A stretch of DNA of 64,000 nt, from assembly GCF_041200025.1 (NCBI RefSeq), contig NZ_CP165628.1:682001-746000 (forward strand). Direction: 5' to 3'. This stretch comes from Rouxiella sp. WC2420. GTDB taxonomy: Bacteria > Pseudomonadota > Gammaproteobacteria > Enterobacterales > Enterobacteriaceae. Positions 52,916 through 61,458 of this stretch are shown here, one piece after another. Position 1 is the first letter of the stretch, and every line of letters starts with the position of its first letter. The notes under the pieces are model-generated. The model made no database searches and was not told the origin of the DNA. It saw nothing but the letters and a program-made list of their open reading frames with translations. A program made the translations under genes and the position numbers.

Positions 52916-53755
52916 ATGCCAAACGAAAACACGTCTCTGCTGTATCAATATCCTGAACATTTACGCTATACGCTCGATACACTGCCCACAAGCTGTGGGG
53001 TCTATGTTTTTTATGGTCAGGATAATACCTTTCCGCTATATATCGGTAAGAGTGTAAACATTCGCAGCCGTGTGCAATCGCATTTTAGAACGGCTGGCGA
53101 GGCCAAATTACTACGCATGACCAGCAGTATTGCTTTCTTCGAAACTGTCGGCGAGATTGGGGCCTTACTTCTTGAGTCTAAAATGATAAAAGATCAGCGA
53201 CCTTTATTTAACAAGAGGTTGCGTATAACTCGAAAGCTATGTTCTCTAAGAGTCACTGCAGGGGAAACCCATATTATTTTCAGTAATGAAACAGATTTCT
53301 CCATCGCCGAAAATTTGTATGGCTTATTCAAAACCAAATTTGCTGCAATTGAAAAACTGAGAGAAATTGCCGACGAAAAGTGCTTGTGCTATGGCGCATT
53401 GGGACTCGAAAAACTCTCAGCCAATAGAGCCTGTTTTCGATTTTCTCTGGGGCGTTGTGCAGGGGTTTGCTGTGGAAAGGAGAGCCTTGATGTTCATCAA
53501 TTACGTCTAAAAGAAGCTCTGGAGGCGATAAAAATCCGCAGCTGGCCTTATCCTGGGCGAATTGCGATTGAAGAAAAAAATGGTAGTCAAAGTGATTTTC
53601 ACGTGTTGAATAACTGGTTTTATTTAGGAACGGTCAAAACGTTGGCAGCAGCAAAAGATCTACAAATCCCGCCCCCACATTTTGACCGCGACAGCTATAA
53701 AATACTCTGCCAGTACGTTTTCAAGAATAAGTTACCCATCATATTGATTGATTGA
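52916..53755 (+). CDS. cho: excinuclease Cho (UvrC homologue)
   Basis: Alternative 3'-incision nuclease of nucleotide excision repair, 279 residues (E. coli Cho 295). It resembles the N-terminal half of UvrC: a GIY-YIG domain with GVYVFYGQDNTFPLYIGKSVNIRSRV and a later catalytic Glu in ALLLESKMIKDQRPLFNKRLR. A Cys-rich segment (CLCYGALG, GRCAGVCCG) corresponds to the UvrC iron-sulphur/Cys region. The ATG at 52916 lacks an obvious ribosome site; a TTG 12 bases earlier is an alternative. The LexA box upstream implies SOS induction. Confidence 0.92.
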   Translation: MPNENTSLLYQYPEHLRYTLDTLPTSCGVYVFYGQDNTFPLYIGKSVNIRSRVQSHFRTAGEAKLLRMTSSIAFFETVGEIGALLLESKMIKDQRPLFNKRLRITRKLCSLRVTAGETHIIFSNETDFSIAENLYGLFKTKFAAIEKLREIADEKCLCYGALGLEKLSANRACFRFSLGRCAGVCCGKESLDVHQLRLKEALEAIKIRSWPYPGRIAIEEKNGSQSDFHVLNNWFYLGTVKTLAAAKDLQIPPPHFDRDSYKILCQYVFKNKLPIILID

Positions 53756-53766
53756 TTGAACATTTT

Positions 53767-54186
53767 TTATGAGTTTACAACTCCGTTGTATCCGTGAATG
53801 CCGTATTGATCAATCAGGGTTCTTAAGGGAGCAAATAACGGTTCGGGCAGGGAATCGATAGAAAACCATTGCCAACCTTCGCATTTCTCTGGTTCCCGTA
53901 AAACAGGCTCACCTTCAGAGCAAAGACTCAGCATAAACAGTGTGACGTAATGCTTGTCGATTTCTGGAAATACATTGCTGACGTAGGGTCCTGCTAATAG
54001 TTTGCCAGTGCTAATACCGGTTTCTTCCCAGGCTTCCCTTATCCCACAGATTTCGGGCGTTTCTCCAAACTCAAGATGGCCTCCCGGCGCAGACCAATCC
54101 CCCGCGCCATGGCTACCTTTACGTCGACCTAGTAGAATTTTCCCCTCGCGAAAGATAAGAACTCCTATACCTATTTGTGGTGACAT
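53767..54186 (-). CDS. Nudix hydrolase
   Basis: A 139-residue Nudix-fold pyrophosphohydrolase. The Nudix box GX5EX7REUXEEXGU reads GGHLEFGETPEICGIREAWEETGI, with every metal-binding Glu intact. The RRKGSHGAGDWSAPGGHLE segment resembles the MTH2/NUDT15 and YffH-like groups that hydrolyse (oxidised) nucleotides or nucleotide sugars. It is convergent with cho, 11 bp away. The substrate is unknown. Confidence 0.88.
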   Translation of the reverse strand: MSPQIGIGVLIFREGKILLGRRKGSHGAGDWSAPGGHLEFGETPEICGIREAWEETGISTGKLLAGPYVSNVFPEIDKHYVTLFMLSLCSEGEPVLREPEKCEGWQWFSIDSLPEPLFAPLRTLIDQYGIHGYNGVVNS

Positions 54187-54774
54187 AAGAAACTCCTTTC
54201 TTAGATTAAGTGATGTCCGCCATTGAGGCTAAAAGTATGCTTTAAGCTTTACATCAGGTAAACATTATATTGACTCTAAAAGTTTAAAAATCACATTGGC
54301 TATTTTAATTATCTGGTTGTAGATCGAAAAAATTACTATTCTTTTGTTTATTGCCAATTGAATAGCCTGAGGCTATAGAGAGTAGGGCAGCCTGATAAAG
54401 GAGCATAAAGGTTATCTGAAAGGAGTTATTTTAGGTGTTTTTGCAAAAATGTTCTTTAGATTGTCTTGGTTATTCTTATTTACTACTTTTTTTTCTTATT
54501 TTTAATGAAAACGACTCCAGAAGTGCTGGTAAGAATTATCTTATTTTATATTAAGGGATTCAAGCTGTATGCGACTAGCATGATGGTAAACGAAGCTAAT
54601 CATACCTCAAAATCACTCACTAATGTCATCGATTATAACCTATTGATTTAAGTCACGTTAATTAACTTTTTTTATAGTTAACGTTAATCAGGCTAAAAAT
54701 CATCGGAAGCTGATGGTTAACTTTTTTTTAGATGAATTCCAAGTTTAGAAATATTTATTAGAAGAGGGTGGGGT
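54187..54774. other. AT-rich gene-free region
   Basis: This 588-bp stretch contains only short, poorly initiated frames; the longest, at 54466-54651, is hydrophobic but lacks a ribosome site. Repeated GTTAA/TTAAC motifs cluster at 54653-54735 and may be regulatory sites for the winged-helix gene that follows. I see no RNA gene. Confidence 0.5.
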
Positions 54775-55179
54775 ATGAAAAGAATAAACATTACGAATAA
54801 TATTTATTACTGTCAGGAAAAACATGCTTTTTGTGACAAGACTGGTTCTATTTTACGTTTAACTTATTCTCAGGGGAAGTTATTTGAACTCATTGTCATG
54901 CATGGGCAGCAGCAACCCGTTAACAAAGAGTTATTGATTCAAATAATTTGGGGTAAGGCAGCACTCTTCGATTTTTCCCCCGCAATTAATCAGAAAATTT
55001 ATACGTTAAGGAAGGAGCTTAGAAGCCTTAATCTTGAAGACCTCATTATAACTATTCCTCGTCTAGGATATAAAGTTAACTCTGATTTTACTATAACAGA
55101 AACTAATAGCCCTGATTCTGAGGTGGGGTTTTGGCGCTCTATGTTAAGAGTTTTTTTTGCTGGCTCAATTAAACATTAG
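54775..55179 (+). CDS. orphan OmpR/ToxR-type winged-helix protein
   Basis: A 134-residue protein whose residues 10-103 form a Trans_reg_C winged helix (RLTYSQGKLFELIVMHGQQQPVNKELL, INQKIYTLRKELRSL, IITIPRLGYKV). CadC/ToxR-type regulators have this domain at the N-terminus followed by a membrane helix and sensor domain. Here the protein stops about 30 residues later, at SMLRVFFAGSIKH, with no full transmembrane segment. It may be a soluble regulator or a shortened ToxR-like protein. The ribosome site GAGGGTGGGG is good. No clear target is adjacent. Confidence 0.75.
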   Translation: MKRINITNNIYYCQEKHAFCDKTGSILRLTYSQGKLFELIVMHGQQQPVNKELLIQIIWGKAALFDFSPAINQKIYTLRKELRSLNLEDLIITIPRLGYKVNSDFTITETNSPDSEVGFWRSMLRVFFAGSIKH

Positions 55180-55585
55180 AGCGGTGGCTCAGTTTTTATT
55201 ATGCCTTTTTGTTCTTAAGGTAAATAGTATCCTTGACTCAATGCAGGGAGGTGAAATTAGAGGATGTCTAATAGATGAGATTTAATGCCTGATAATCACG
55301 GCATGGAATTAATCAATTGCATGCCTGTATTAATCTTTTTGAAATTTATTTTCTACAAAAAATAGTTTAGACCATTAATTTCACTAATAATAAATCAATA
55401 ATCTTAAGTTTGACTGTGCATTATGGGTAAGTCTATGCGAAAATTACGCACACTTGATGTGCTGAAGCAATTTGCTCGGTCGCCATCTCGTGGTTTTTTA
55501 CACCAGGTGGTCATTTTAGCTGAATAAAGAGATCTGATAAGCAACTGAAATTAAGGTTGTTTGTGCTGTAGATCTAAGGAATTTT
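55180..55585. other. gene-free region before the FAH hydrolase
   Basis: This 406-bp AT-rich region has no supportable frame in either direction. It presumably contains the promoter of the hydrolase gene. I see no terminator, repeat or RNA motif worth naming. Confidence 0.5.
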
Positions 55586-56434
55586 ATGAAATTAGCAAGT
55601 TTTTATCGCCCACAGTCAAATGAAAAGTCATACGGAATTGTTACTGAACATGGCATTATTGATGCCGGAAAACGATTTGGCGACAAGTATTCAACCCTTC
55701 AATCTCTGTTGAATGATAATGCGTTGAGCATCTTGCAAGAACTGGTTAGTTCTCCCGTTGATTATCCAACCGAAGATATTGTATTTTTACCGGTTATTGA
55801 ATCACCAGGAAAAATCTTTTGTGTTGGAATGAATTATTCCGATAAAAGAAAAGAGTTCGAAGAAAATAACAATGCACCCACTCTATTCATACGTTTTCCA
55901 GACACTTTCAGCGCGCACAAAGACAATCTTATCAAACCTGCAAGTAGCGATGAGTTTGATTATGAAGGTGAATTAGCCGTTATCATTGGTCGTTATGCCA
56001 GCGAAGTTAAAAAAGAAAACGCACTTGATTATATTGCGGGCTATAGCTGCTTTATGGATGCTACTGTTCGAGATATGCAACATACCTGGTTTACGGCGGG
56101 TAAAAACTGGCGTCAAACCGGTGGCTTCGGCCCATGGTTAGTGACCAGCGACGAGATCACCGATCCTCAAGCTTTGCCCATCGAGACTTTCCTGAATGGA
56201 ATGCGTGTGCAGAACGACACTACTGGAAATATGATCCATTCAGTATCGGATATTATCGAGTATATTTCTCGCTTTAGCCCACTATCTCCTGGCGATGTTA
56301 TCATCACAGGTTCACCGGGCGGCGTTGGCAAGAAAAGAACTCCACCTTTGTTTATGAAAAGCGGCGATGTCATAGAGGTTAAAATCGGCGGTATCGGCAC
56401 CTTGACTAACCAGATCGTTGCTCAGACAGTCTAG
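55586..56434 (+). CDS. fumarylacetoacetate hydrolase-family protein
   Basis: A 282-residue protein with the FAH fold in its C-terminal 210 residues. Conserved segments are GKIFCVGMNYSDKRKE, the metal-binding acids in DEFDYEGELAVIIGR (Glu-x-Glu), AGYSCFMDATVRDMQ and VIITGSPGGVGKKRTPPLFMKSGDVIEV. Members hydrolyse or decarboxylate acylpyruvates, or act on 2,4-diketo sugar acids such as 2,4-diketo-3-deoxy-L-fuconate. It stands alone between AT-rich gaps, so its pathway is not given by context. Confidence 0.85.
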   Translation: MKLASFYRPQSNEKSYGIVTEHGIIDAGKRFGDKYSTLQSLLNDNALSILQELVSSPVDYPTEDIVFLPVIESPGKIFCVGMNYSDKRKEFEENNNAPTLFIRFPDTFSAHKDNLIKPASSDEFDYEGELAVIIGRYASEVKKENALDYIAGYSCFMDATVRDMQHTWFTAGKNWRQTGGFGPWLVTSDEITDPQALPIETFLNGMRVQNDTTGNMIHSVSDIIEYISRFSPLSPGDVIITGSPGGVGKKRTPPLFMKSGDVIEVKIGGIGTLTNQIVAQTV

Positions 56435-57258
56435 CGTACCTAAATATTCAGAAAGCCCTCAGGCTAATGCCTGATTAAATAGTCTAATACTTAAAATTAT
56501 TATTATAAATAAAGGCTTAATGAGATTTCCTTCAGTTATTCGGGGAGGGGGTCTCATTGTCTTTAGTAGCAAATCCCATCAATCTTCTATTATTTATTGG
56601 CTCGCTTAGTCAGTAAACATCTACCAAAAAAGTTACAGCGTGCCTGTTACACATTCTGAGCTCTCCTATTATAACAAGCCCAAAACGGCCACCGCGCTGA
56701 CACCTAATTTCTTAAAGACATACCCTAACAGTGCTTAAGTTACCGATGTGCGTAATGCCTTCTGCCAGACCAATAATAGTACCAAGCCAAAAAGTATAAA
56801 TATTAGCCTAAATTCCAGTGAAAACATCAGGGTTTGGGCTGGTGTAAGAAATACGTTTAAGTTGGTTCGTTTGGTTAATATTTTGTTTCGTATGGCATTT
56901 TTTTAGGCCCTTTTACCTTCATAATGAACTTTAAAATGCTATTACCGCAGGTAAGTTTGTCATTTTGTGTCATTAATATTTTTCTGTTACTGGTTTTACC
57001 TACGATTAGTCTTACAGATAAACCCTCAATTAACATGGATAACTTTATGAATAACCTCACATTTATGATGGTATTGTACAAAGTTGTTAATAAATTGCTC
57101 TTAAACAGTTATAGCGTTAACACTGAAATGAATCAGGTGGTACAATGCCGCGCTCACGTTTTGACGCAAATATAATATTTTAGTCATACTTGAGTGGCTA
57201 GTCGTCACTATTACATTTGTAATTACTATCAAAAAACATAATTTCGGAGAGTGCCTGC
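56435..57258. other. long gene-free region before gcd
   Basis: This is 824 bp of AT-rich sequence. A small hairpin TCAGGC-TAAT-GCCTGA at 56459-56474 could end the FAH transcript. The frame at 56924-57175 (83 residues) is hydrophobic at its start but has no ribosome site and low-complexity composition. The promoter of the PQQ dehydrogenase must lie near the right end. Confidence 0.5.
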
Positions 57259-59694
57259 ATGTCTGGATTAAATTCCCAGTCGAGTCCCATACTCAGGCTA
57301 TGGTGTTGTATCTTAGGGGTTATTCTTACTGTCAGTGGCCTGTTTTTTGCCATTGAAGGTGGGAAGTTGGTTTCACTCGGCGGTAGCTGGTATTTCTTGA
57401 TTGCCGGCATCGTGATGGTTCTTTCTGCCATTCAATATTTCCGTGCCAAATCCTCCGCTGTCGTTCTGTTCATTCTGGTGTTCCTCGGCACGCTCATCTG
57501 GTCAATCTGCGATGCTGGCTGGGATTTCTGGCCCCTGATTTCTCGTCTGATGGTTCCGACAGGCTTTATGCTATTGGGTTTCGCGACCTGGCCAACACTG
57601 CGAAAAAAAGAGGGTAAATCAAGCTTCGCTAAACTTTCATACGTGTTTACCGCCGTATTGGTTGTAGGCATGGTTACTGCTTTTGCGCAGATGTTCCAAC
57701 CGCATCCCACTGTTGCTTTCAAAGGCGATGAACTGCCTTTGATACCCGTTGATAAGGCAAAACAGCAAAAAGATTGGAGTAACTGGGGTAATACTTCCGG
57801 TGGCGATCGCTTTGTGGCGCTGGATCAGATTAACCGTAACAATGTTAAAGACTTAAAAGTTGCCTGGACCTTCCATACTGGTGATACGCCAATCAGCCCG
57901 GGGGGCAACGGTGCTGAAGATCAGGAAACTCCGCTGCAGGTCGGCGACAAAGTTTTCCTGTGTACTCCGCACAACAACGTTATCGCTGTTGATGTAGATT
58001 CTGGCAAGCAAATCTGGAAGCGTGAAATCAACGCACAGGCACAAGTCTGGAATCGCTGTCGTGGTCTGGCTTTTTTTGACGCCACCAAACCCGTTGCACA
58101 ACCAACAGTCCCAAATTCTACTCCGGTACCTCAGGTTTCATTGGCTGCGGGTGATACTTGTAAACGTCGTATCCTGATGAACACCATCGATGCACGTTTG
58201 GTTGCGATCAACGCCGATAATGGTGAATTCTGTGCAGACTTCGGCAACAATGGTGTTGTTGATCTCAAGGCTGGCCTGGGTGATGCTGCCGATCCTAAAT
58301 ACCAACTGACTTCTGCTCCGACTCTTGCTGGAACTACAGTTGTTGTTGGTGGGCGCGTAGCGGATAACGTACAAACCGACATGCCGGGTGGCGTGATCCG
58401 TGGTTTCGACGTCATTACGGGTCAAATGCGTTGGGCGTTCGACCCGGGCAATCCTGATCCAAATGCAAAATTGCAACCGGGCCAGACTTTTGTTCGCAGC
58501 ACGCCAAATTCATGGGCACCAATGTCTTATGACCCGGCAATGAACACTGTGTTCATGCCAATGGGCAGCTCATCTGTTGACCTTTGGGGCGCAAACCGTA
58601 ACGCACTGGACCACAAATATGGTGCATCCGTGCTAGCAGTTGATGCGACTACTGGTAAAGAGAAATGGGTTTATCAGACTGTACATAACGATCTGTGGGA
58701 TTTTGACTTGCCTATGCAGCCAAGCTTGATCGATTTCAAGCTTAAAGATGGCACAACTAAGCCTGCTGTTGTTATCGGTGCCAAGACCGGTCAGATCTTT
58801 GTTCTCGATCGCCTCACTGGCAAACCGTTGACTGAAGTTAAAGAATTGCCGGTCAAGACCCGCGATATCCCTAACGAACAGTACTCTAAAACTCAGCCGT
58901 TCTCAGTCGGTATGCCATCAATCGGTAACCAGAAACTGACAGAATCGGACATGTGGGGTGCTACTCCATTTGACCAGCTGATGTGTCGTATTAGCTTCAA
59001 ATCAATGCGTTATGACGGTCTGTTCACCGCGCCAGATACTGATAAGTCTCTGAGCTTCCCAGGTTCTCTGGGCGGGATGAACTGGGGCAGTATGTCCATA
59101 GACCCGAACAACCATTACATGTTTGTTAACGACATGCGTCTGGGCCTTTGGGTGCAGATGATCAAGCAGAACAACAGCAAAGTTGCAGCCAGCAATGGGG
59201 GCGAATCTGTTAACACCGGCATGGGGGCTGTTCCACTTAAAGGAACTCCGTACGGCGTAAATAAAGATCGCTTCATGTCTCCGCTGGGTATTCCGTGCCA
59301 GAAACCACCATTTGGTACTTTGTCTGCGATTGACCTGAATACTCAGAAAATCGTTTGGCAGGTTCCAGCCGGTACTGTTCAGGACACCGGTCCGTTCGGG
59401 ATCAAAATGATGGCGCAGATGCCTGTGGGTATGCCAACTCTGGGTGGTACTCTGGCAACTCAGGGCGGCCTGGTATTCATCGCGGGTACTCAGGATTATT
59501 ATCTGCGCGCATTCGATGCTTCAACAGGCAAAGAAGTTTGGAAAGCACGTTTGCCAGTAGGCAGCGGCGGCGGCCCGATGAGTTATGTTTCACCCAAAAC
59601 GGGTAAACAATATATTGTTATTTCAGCAGGTGGCGCACGTCAGTCACCAGACCGTGGTGATTACGTGATTGCCTATTCGCTGGATAATAAATAG
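57259..59694 (+). CDS. gcd: membrane-bound PQQ dehydrogenase (glucose/quinate/shikimate family)
   Basis: Quinoprotein of 811 residues (E. coli Gcd 796) that oxidises a polyol or aldose in the periplasm and passes electrons to ubiquinone. Five hydrophobic helices fill residues 10-145, then a beta-propeller domain. PQQ-site signatures include NSWAPMSYDPAMNTVFMPMG, QTVHNDLWDFDLPMQPSL with catalytic Asp, and AKTGQIFVLDRLTGKP. Its VNDMRLGLW segment differs from E. coli Gcd and is reminiscent of quinate-type members, so the substrate is open. No pqq biosynthesis genes are in the window. Three hok-like units follow. Confidence 0.87.
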   Translation: MSGLNSQSSPILRLWCCILGVILTVSGLFFAIEGGKLVSLGGSWYFLIAGIVMVLSAIQYFRAKSSAVVLFILVFLGTLIWSICDAGWDFWPLISRLMVPTGFMLLGFATWPTLRKKEGKSSFAKLSYVFTAVLVVGMVTAFAQMFQPHPTVAFKGDELPLIPVDKAKQQKDWSNWGNTSGGDRFVALDQINRNNVKDLKVAWTFHTGDTPISPGGNGAEDQETPLQVGDKVFLCTPHNNVIAVDVDSGKQIWKREINAQAQVWNRCRGLAFFDATKPVAQPTVPNSTPVPQVSLAAGDTCKRRILMNTIDARLVAINADNGEFCADFGNNGVVDLKAGLGDAADPKYQLTSAPTLAGTTVVVGGRVADNVQTDMPGGVIRGFDVITGQMRWAFDPGNPDPNAKLQPGQTFVRSTPNSWAPMSYDPAMNTVFMPMGSSSVDLWGANRNALDHKYGASVLAVDATTGKEKWVYQTVHNDLWDFDLPMQPSLIDFKLKDGTTKPAVVIGAKTGQIFVLDRLTGKPLTEVKELPVKTRDIPNEQYSKTQPFSVGMPSIGNQKLTESDMWGATPFDQLMCRISFKSMRYDGLFTAPDTDKSLSFPGSLGGMNWGSMSIDPNNHYMFVNDMRLGLWVQMIKQNNSKVAASNGGESVNTGMGAVPLKGTPYGVNKDRFMSPLGIPCQKPPFGTLSAIDLNTQKIVWQVPAGTVQDTGPFGIKMMAQMPVGMPTLGGTLATQGGLVFIAGTQDYYLRAFDASTGKEVWKARLPVGSGGGPMSYVSPKTGKQYIVISAGGARQSPDRGDYVIAYSLDNK

Positions 59695-59718
59695 ATTTTG
59701 GCTGTTAGTTAAATAATT

Positions 59719-59754
59719 AAAGCCCTGGCAGATTGACTGTCGGGGCTTTTTTTT
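59719..59754 (+). terminator. terminator of gcd
   Basis: AAAGCCCTGGCAG pairs (with G-T wobbles) to CTGTCGGGGCTTT across a 5-nt loop, then seven or more T residues. A second, nearly identical copy occurs at about 60789-60823 within the duplicated unit. Confidence 0.88.
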
Positions 59755-59844
59755 ACTGCAAATTGTCTGAAAAGGGGTGCTCTTGAATCCATGCTTTCGC
59801 ACCATCGGGCGGGAGAAAACTCCCGCCTTTGGGTTGCCTTACCG

Positions 59845-59994
59845 TTAAGAACCGCAGGCCATCATGGCCTCAATCTCGCAGCTGCCTAATGAAATACGTA
59901 ATAAGCACAGCCTATTACTCGCCACCAATATAAAGATAATTAACAATATAAAGATGATCATCCGATTAAGTAGTTTGGGGATTTGCAGCATCAT
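59845..59994 (-). CDS. hok: Hok-family type I toxin, copy 1
   Basis: A 49-residue protein with a single membrane helix (residues 11-25) and a C-terminus LRISLGSCEIEAMMACGS, which aligns with the HokB ending LRFRDGDKEVAALMACTSR. Hok toxins depolarise the inner membrane. ATGs at 59994 and 59991 follow GGAG. The frame is open upstream to an ATG at 60081, giving a 78-residue Mok-like in-frame leader. A hairpin (GGCGGGAG with CTCCCGCC at 59808-59827) lies behind the stop, probably part of the mRNA 3' end. Confidence 0.83.
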   Translation of the reverse strand: MMLQIPKLLNRMIIFILLIIFILVASNRLCLLRISLGSCEIEAMMACGS

Positions 59995-60051
59995 AGACTC
60001 CGACTCCTTGCCTTTCGGCGGGTATGAGGCTAACCTGATGTTTCTGACGCA

Positions 60052-60104
60052 TCGAGTAGGCCTCGTTTTGATTAATTTCAATTCGGGGCTTTTCTCTTTT
60101 TGTC
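60052..60104 (+). ncRNA. sok: candidate Sok antisense RNA, copy 1 (bounds approximate)
   Basis: The plus strand around the mok start reads AGGCCTCG, TTGATTAATT and TTCGGGGCTTTTCTC. This GCCTCG...CGGGGCTTTTCTC pattern is that of the Sok RNAs of hok/sok loci as I remember them. The RNA would pair with the hok leader and block mok, hence hok, translation. Promoter and ends are not determined. Confidence 0.65.
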
Positions 60105-60253
60105 TTCCGCATACCGGTTACAGCAAATACTAAACGTATAAAACAGGACATCATGCTCGGGACAAAAAGATCCAGAGCACCCAAGAGCAGTGTACCAGCA
60201 AGTTAATATCAAGGCTGCGAAAATAACTTATTAAAATTAACGTTTTATAGGGG

Positions 60254-60370
60254 TTAATATAAGATCGTTCTAATTAACCTAATCGTTAAACTGTCTTCTA
60301 CTAATATAAAGATAATGAACAATATAAAGATGATCATCCGATTAAGTAGTTTGGGGATTTGCAGCATCAT
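60254..60370 (-). pseudogene. truncated Hok copy 2
   Basis: The frame keeps the first 24 residues of the toxin (through FIIFILV), then runs into unrelated sequence (EDSLTIRLIRTILY) and stops at 38 residues, so the conserved C-terminal LR...AMMAC region is lost. The upstream mok-like frame to 60457 and the antisense region are intact. It may be a decoy or a remnant. Confidence 0.75.
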
Positions 60371-60427
60371 AGACTCCGACTCCTTGCCTTTCGGCGGGTA
60401 AGAGGCTAACCTGATGTTTCTCATGCA

Positions 60428-60480
60428 TCGAGTAGGCCTCGTTTTGATTAATTTCAATTCGGGGCTTTTCTCTTTTTGTC
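60428..60480 (+). ncRNA. sok: candidate Sok antisense RNA, copy 2 (bounds approximate)
   Basis: The same AGGCCTCG to CGGGGCTTTTCTC block as in copy 1, offset by 376 bp, with an almost identical sequence. If transcribed, it could silence all three toxin messages in trans although its own toxin is broken. Confidence 0.55.
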
Positions 60481-60913
60481 TTCCGCATACCGGTTACAGC
60501 AAATACTAAACGTATAAAACAGGACATCATGCTCGGGACAAAAAGATCCAGAGCACCCGCGAGCAGTGTACCAGCAAGTTAATATCAAGGCTGCGAAAAT
60601 AACTTATTAAAATTAACGTTTTATTAGGGTTAATATAAGATCGTTCTAATTAACCTAATCGTTAAACTGTTCGCATATATTATTGTGATAATTATTTTTA
60701 ATTTTAAAAGCGGCATGATCTCTACAGTGACGGTTTTATTAATTATGCCTTGGGTAATAAATAGATTTTGGCTGTTAGTTAAATAATTAAAGCCTCGGCA
60801 GATTGACTGTCGGGGCTTTTTTTACTGCAAATTGTCTGAAAAGGGGTGCTCTTGAATCCATGCTTTCGCACCATCGGGCGGGAGAAAACTCCCGCCTTTG
60901 GGTTGCCTTACCG

Positions 60914-61063
60914 TTAAGAACCGCAGGCCATCATGGCCTCAATCTCGCAGCTGCCTAATGAAATACGTAATAAGCACAGCCTATTACTCGCCACCAATAT
61001 AAAGATAATGAACAATATAAAGATGATCATCCGATTAAGTAGTTTGGGGATTTGCAGCATCAT
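60914..61063 (-). CDS. hok: Hok-family type I toxin, copy 3
   Basis: A 49-residue toxin identical to copy 1 except for one residue in the membrane helix (FILFIIF instead of FILLIIF). The C-terminus, mok-like in-frame extension to 61150, ribosome site and downstream hairpin (60877-60896) are all preserved. Conservation of both full copies suggests recent duplication or continued selection. Confidence 0.83.
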   Translation of the reverse strand: MMLQIPKLLNRMIIFILFIIFILVASNRLCLLRISLGSCEIEAMMACGS

Positions 61064-61120
61064 AGACTCCGACTCCTTGCCTTTCGGCGGGTAAGAGGCT
61101 AACCTGATGTTTCTGACGCA

Positions 61121-61173
61121 TCGAGTAGGCCTCGTTTTGATTAATTTCAATTCGGGGCTTTTCTCTTTTTGTC
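61121..61173 (+). ncRNA. sok: candidate Sok antisense RNA, copy 3 (bounds approximate)
   Basis: Same antisense block as in copy 1, offset by 1069 bp. It would control the copy 3 toxin. Its ends are estimated by comparison with copy 1. Confidence 0.6.
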
Positions 61174-61458
61174 TTCCGCATACCGGTTACAGCAAATACT
61201 AAACGTATAAAACAGGACATCATGCTCGGGACAAAAAGATCCAGAGCACCCGCGAGCAGTGTACCAGCAAGTTAATATTAAGGCTGCGAAAATAACTTAT
61301 TAAAATTAACGTTTTATTGGGGTTAATATAAGATCGTTATAATTAGCCTAATTGTTAAACTGTTTGCGTATATTATTGTGATGATTACTTATGATTTTTA
61401 ATGCCAAGAAAAAGGTTCCCATGTGAAAAGCTTATAAAAAATCAAAGAAGTAATCCTA

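Larger units (their letters stand above)
59685..61390. repeat. tandem hok-type units, three copies
   Basis: Unit 1 (59685-60294) and unit 3 (60755-61390) are near-identical and offset by 1069-1070 bp, starting at the gcd stop codon context (TAATAAATAG) and its terminator. Unit 2 (60303-60690) is a shortened copy offset by 376 bp, lacking the 3' part. Each unit carries the hok frame, its in-frame upstream extension, an overlapping frame and the antisense region. Unit 3 therefore includes a duplicate of the gcd terminator. Confidence 0.9.

Noticed and set aside
56924..57175. 83-residue hydrophobic frame
   Set aside because: No ribosome site, biased composition and no family resemblance; treated as intergenic.
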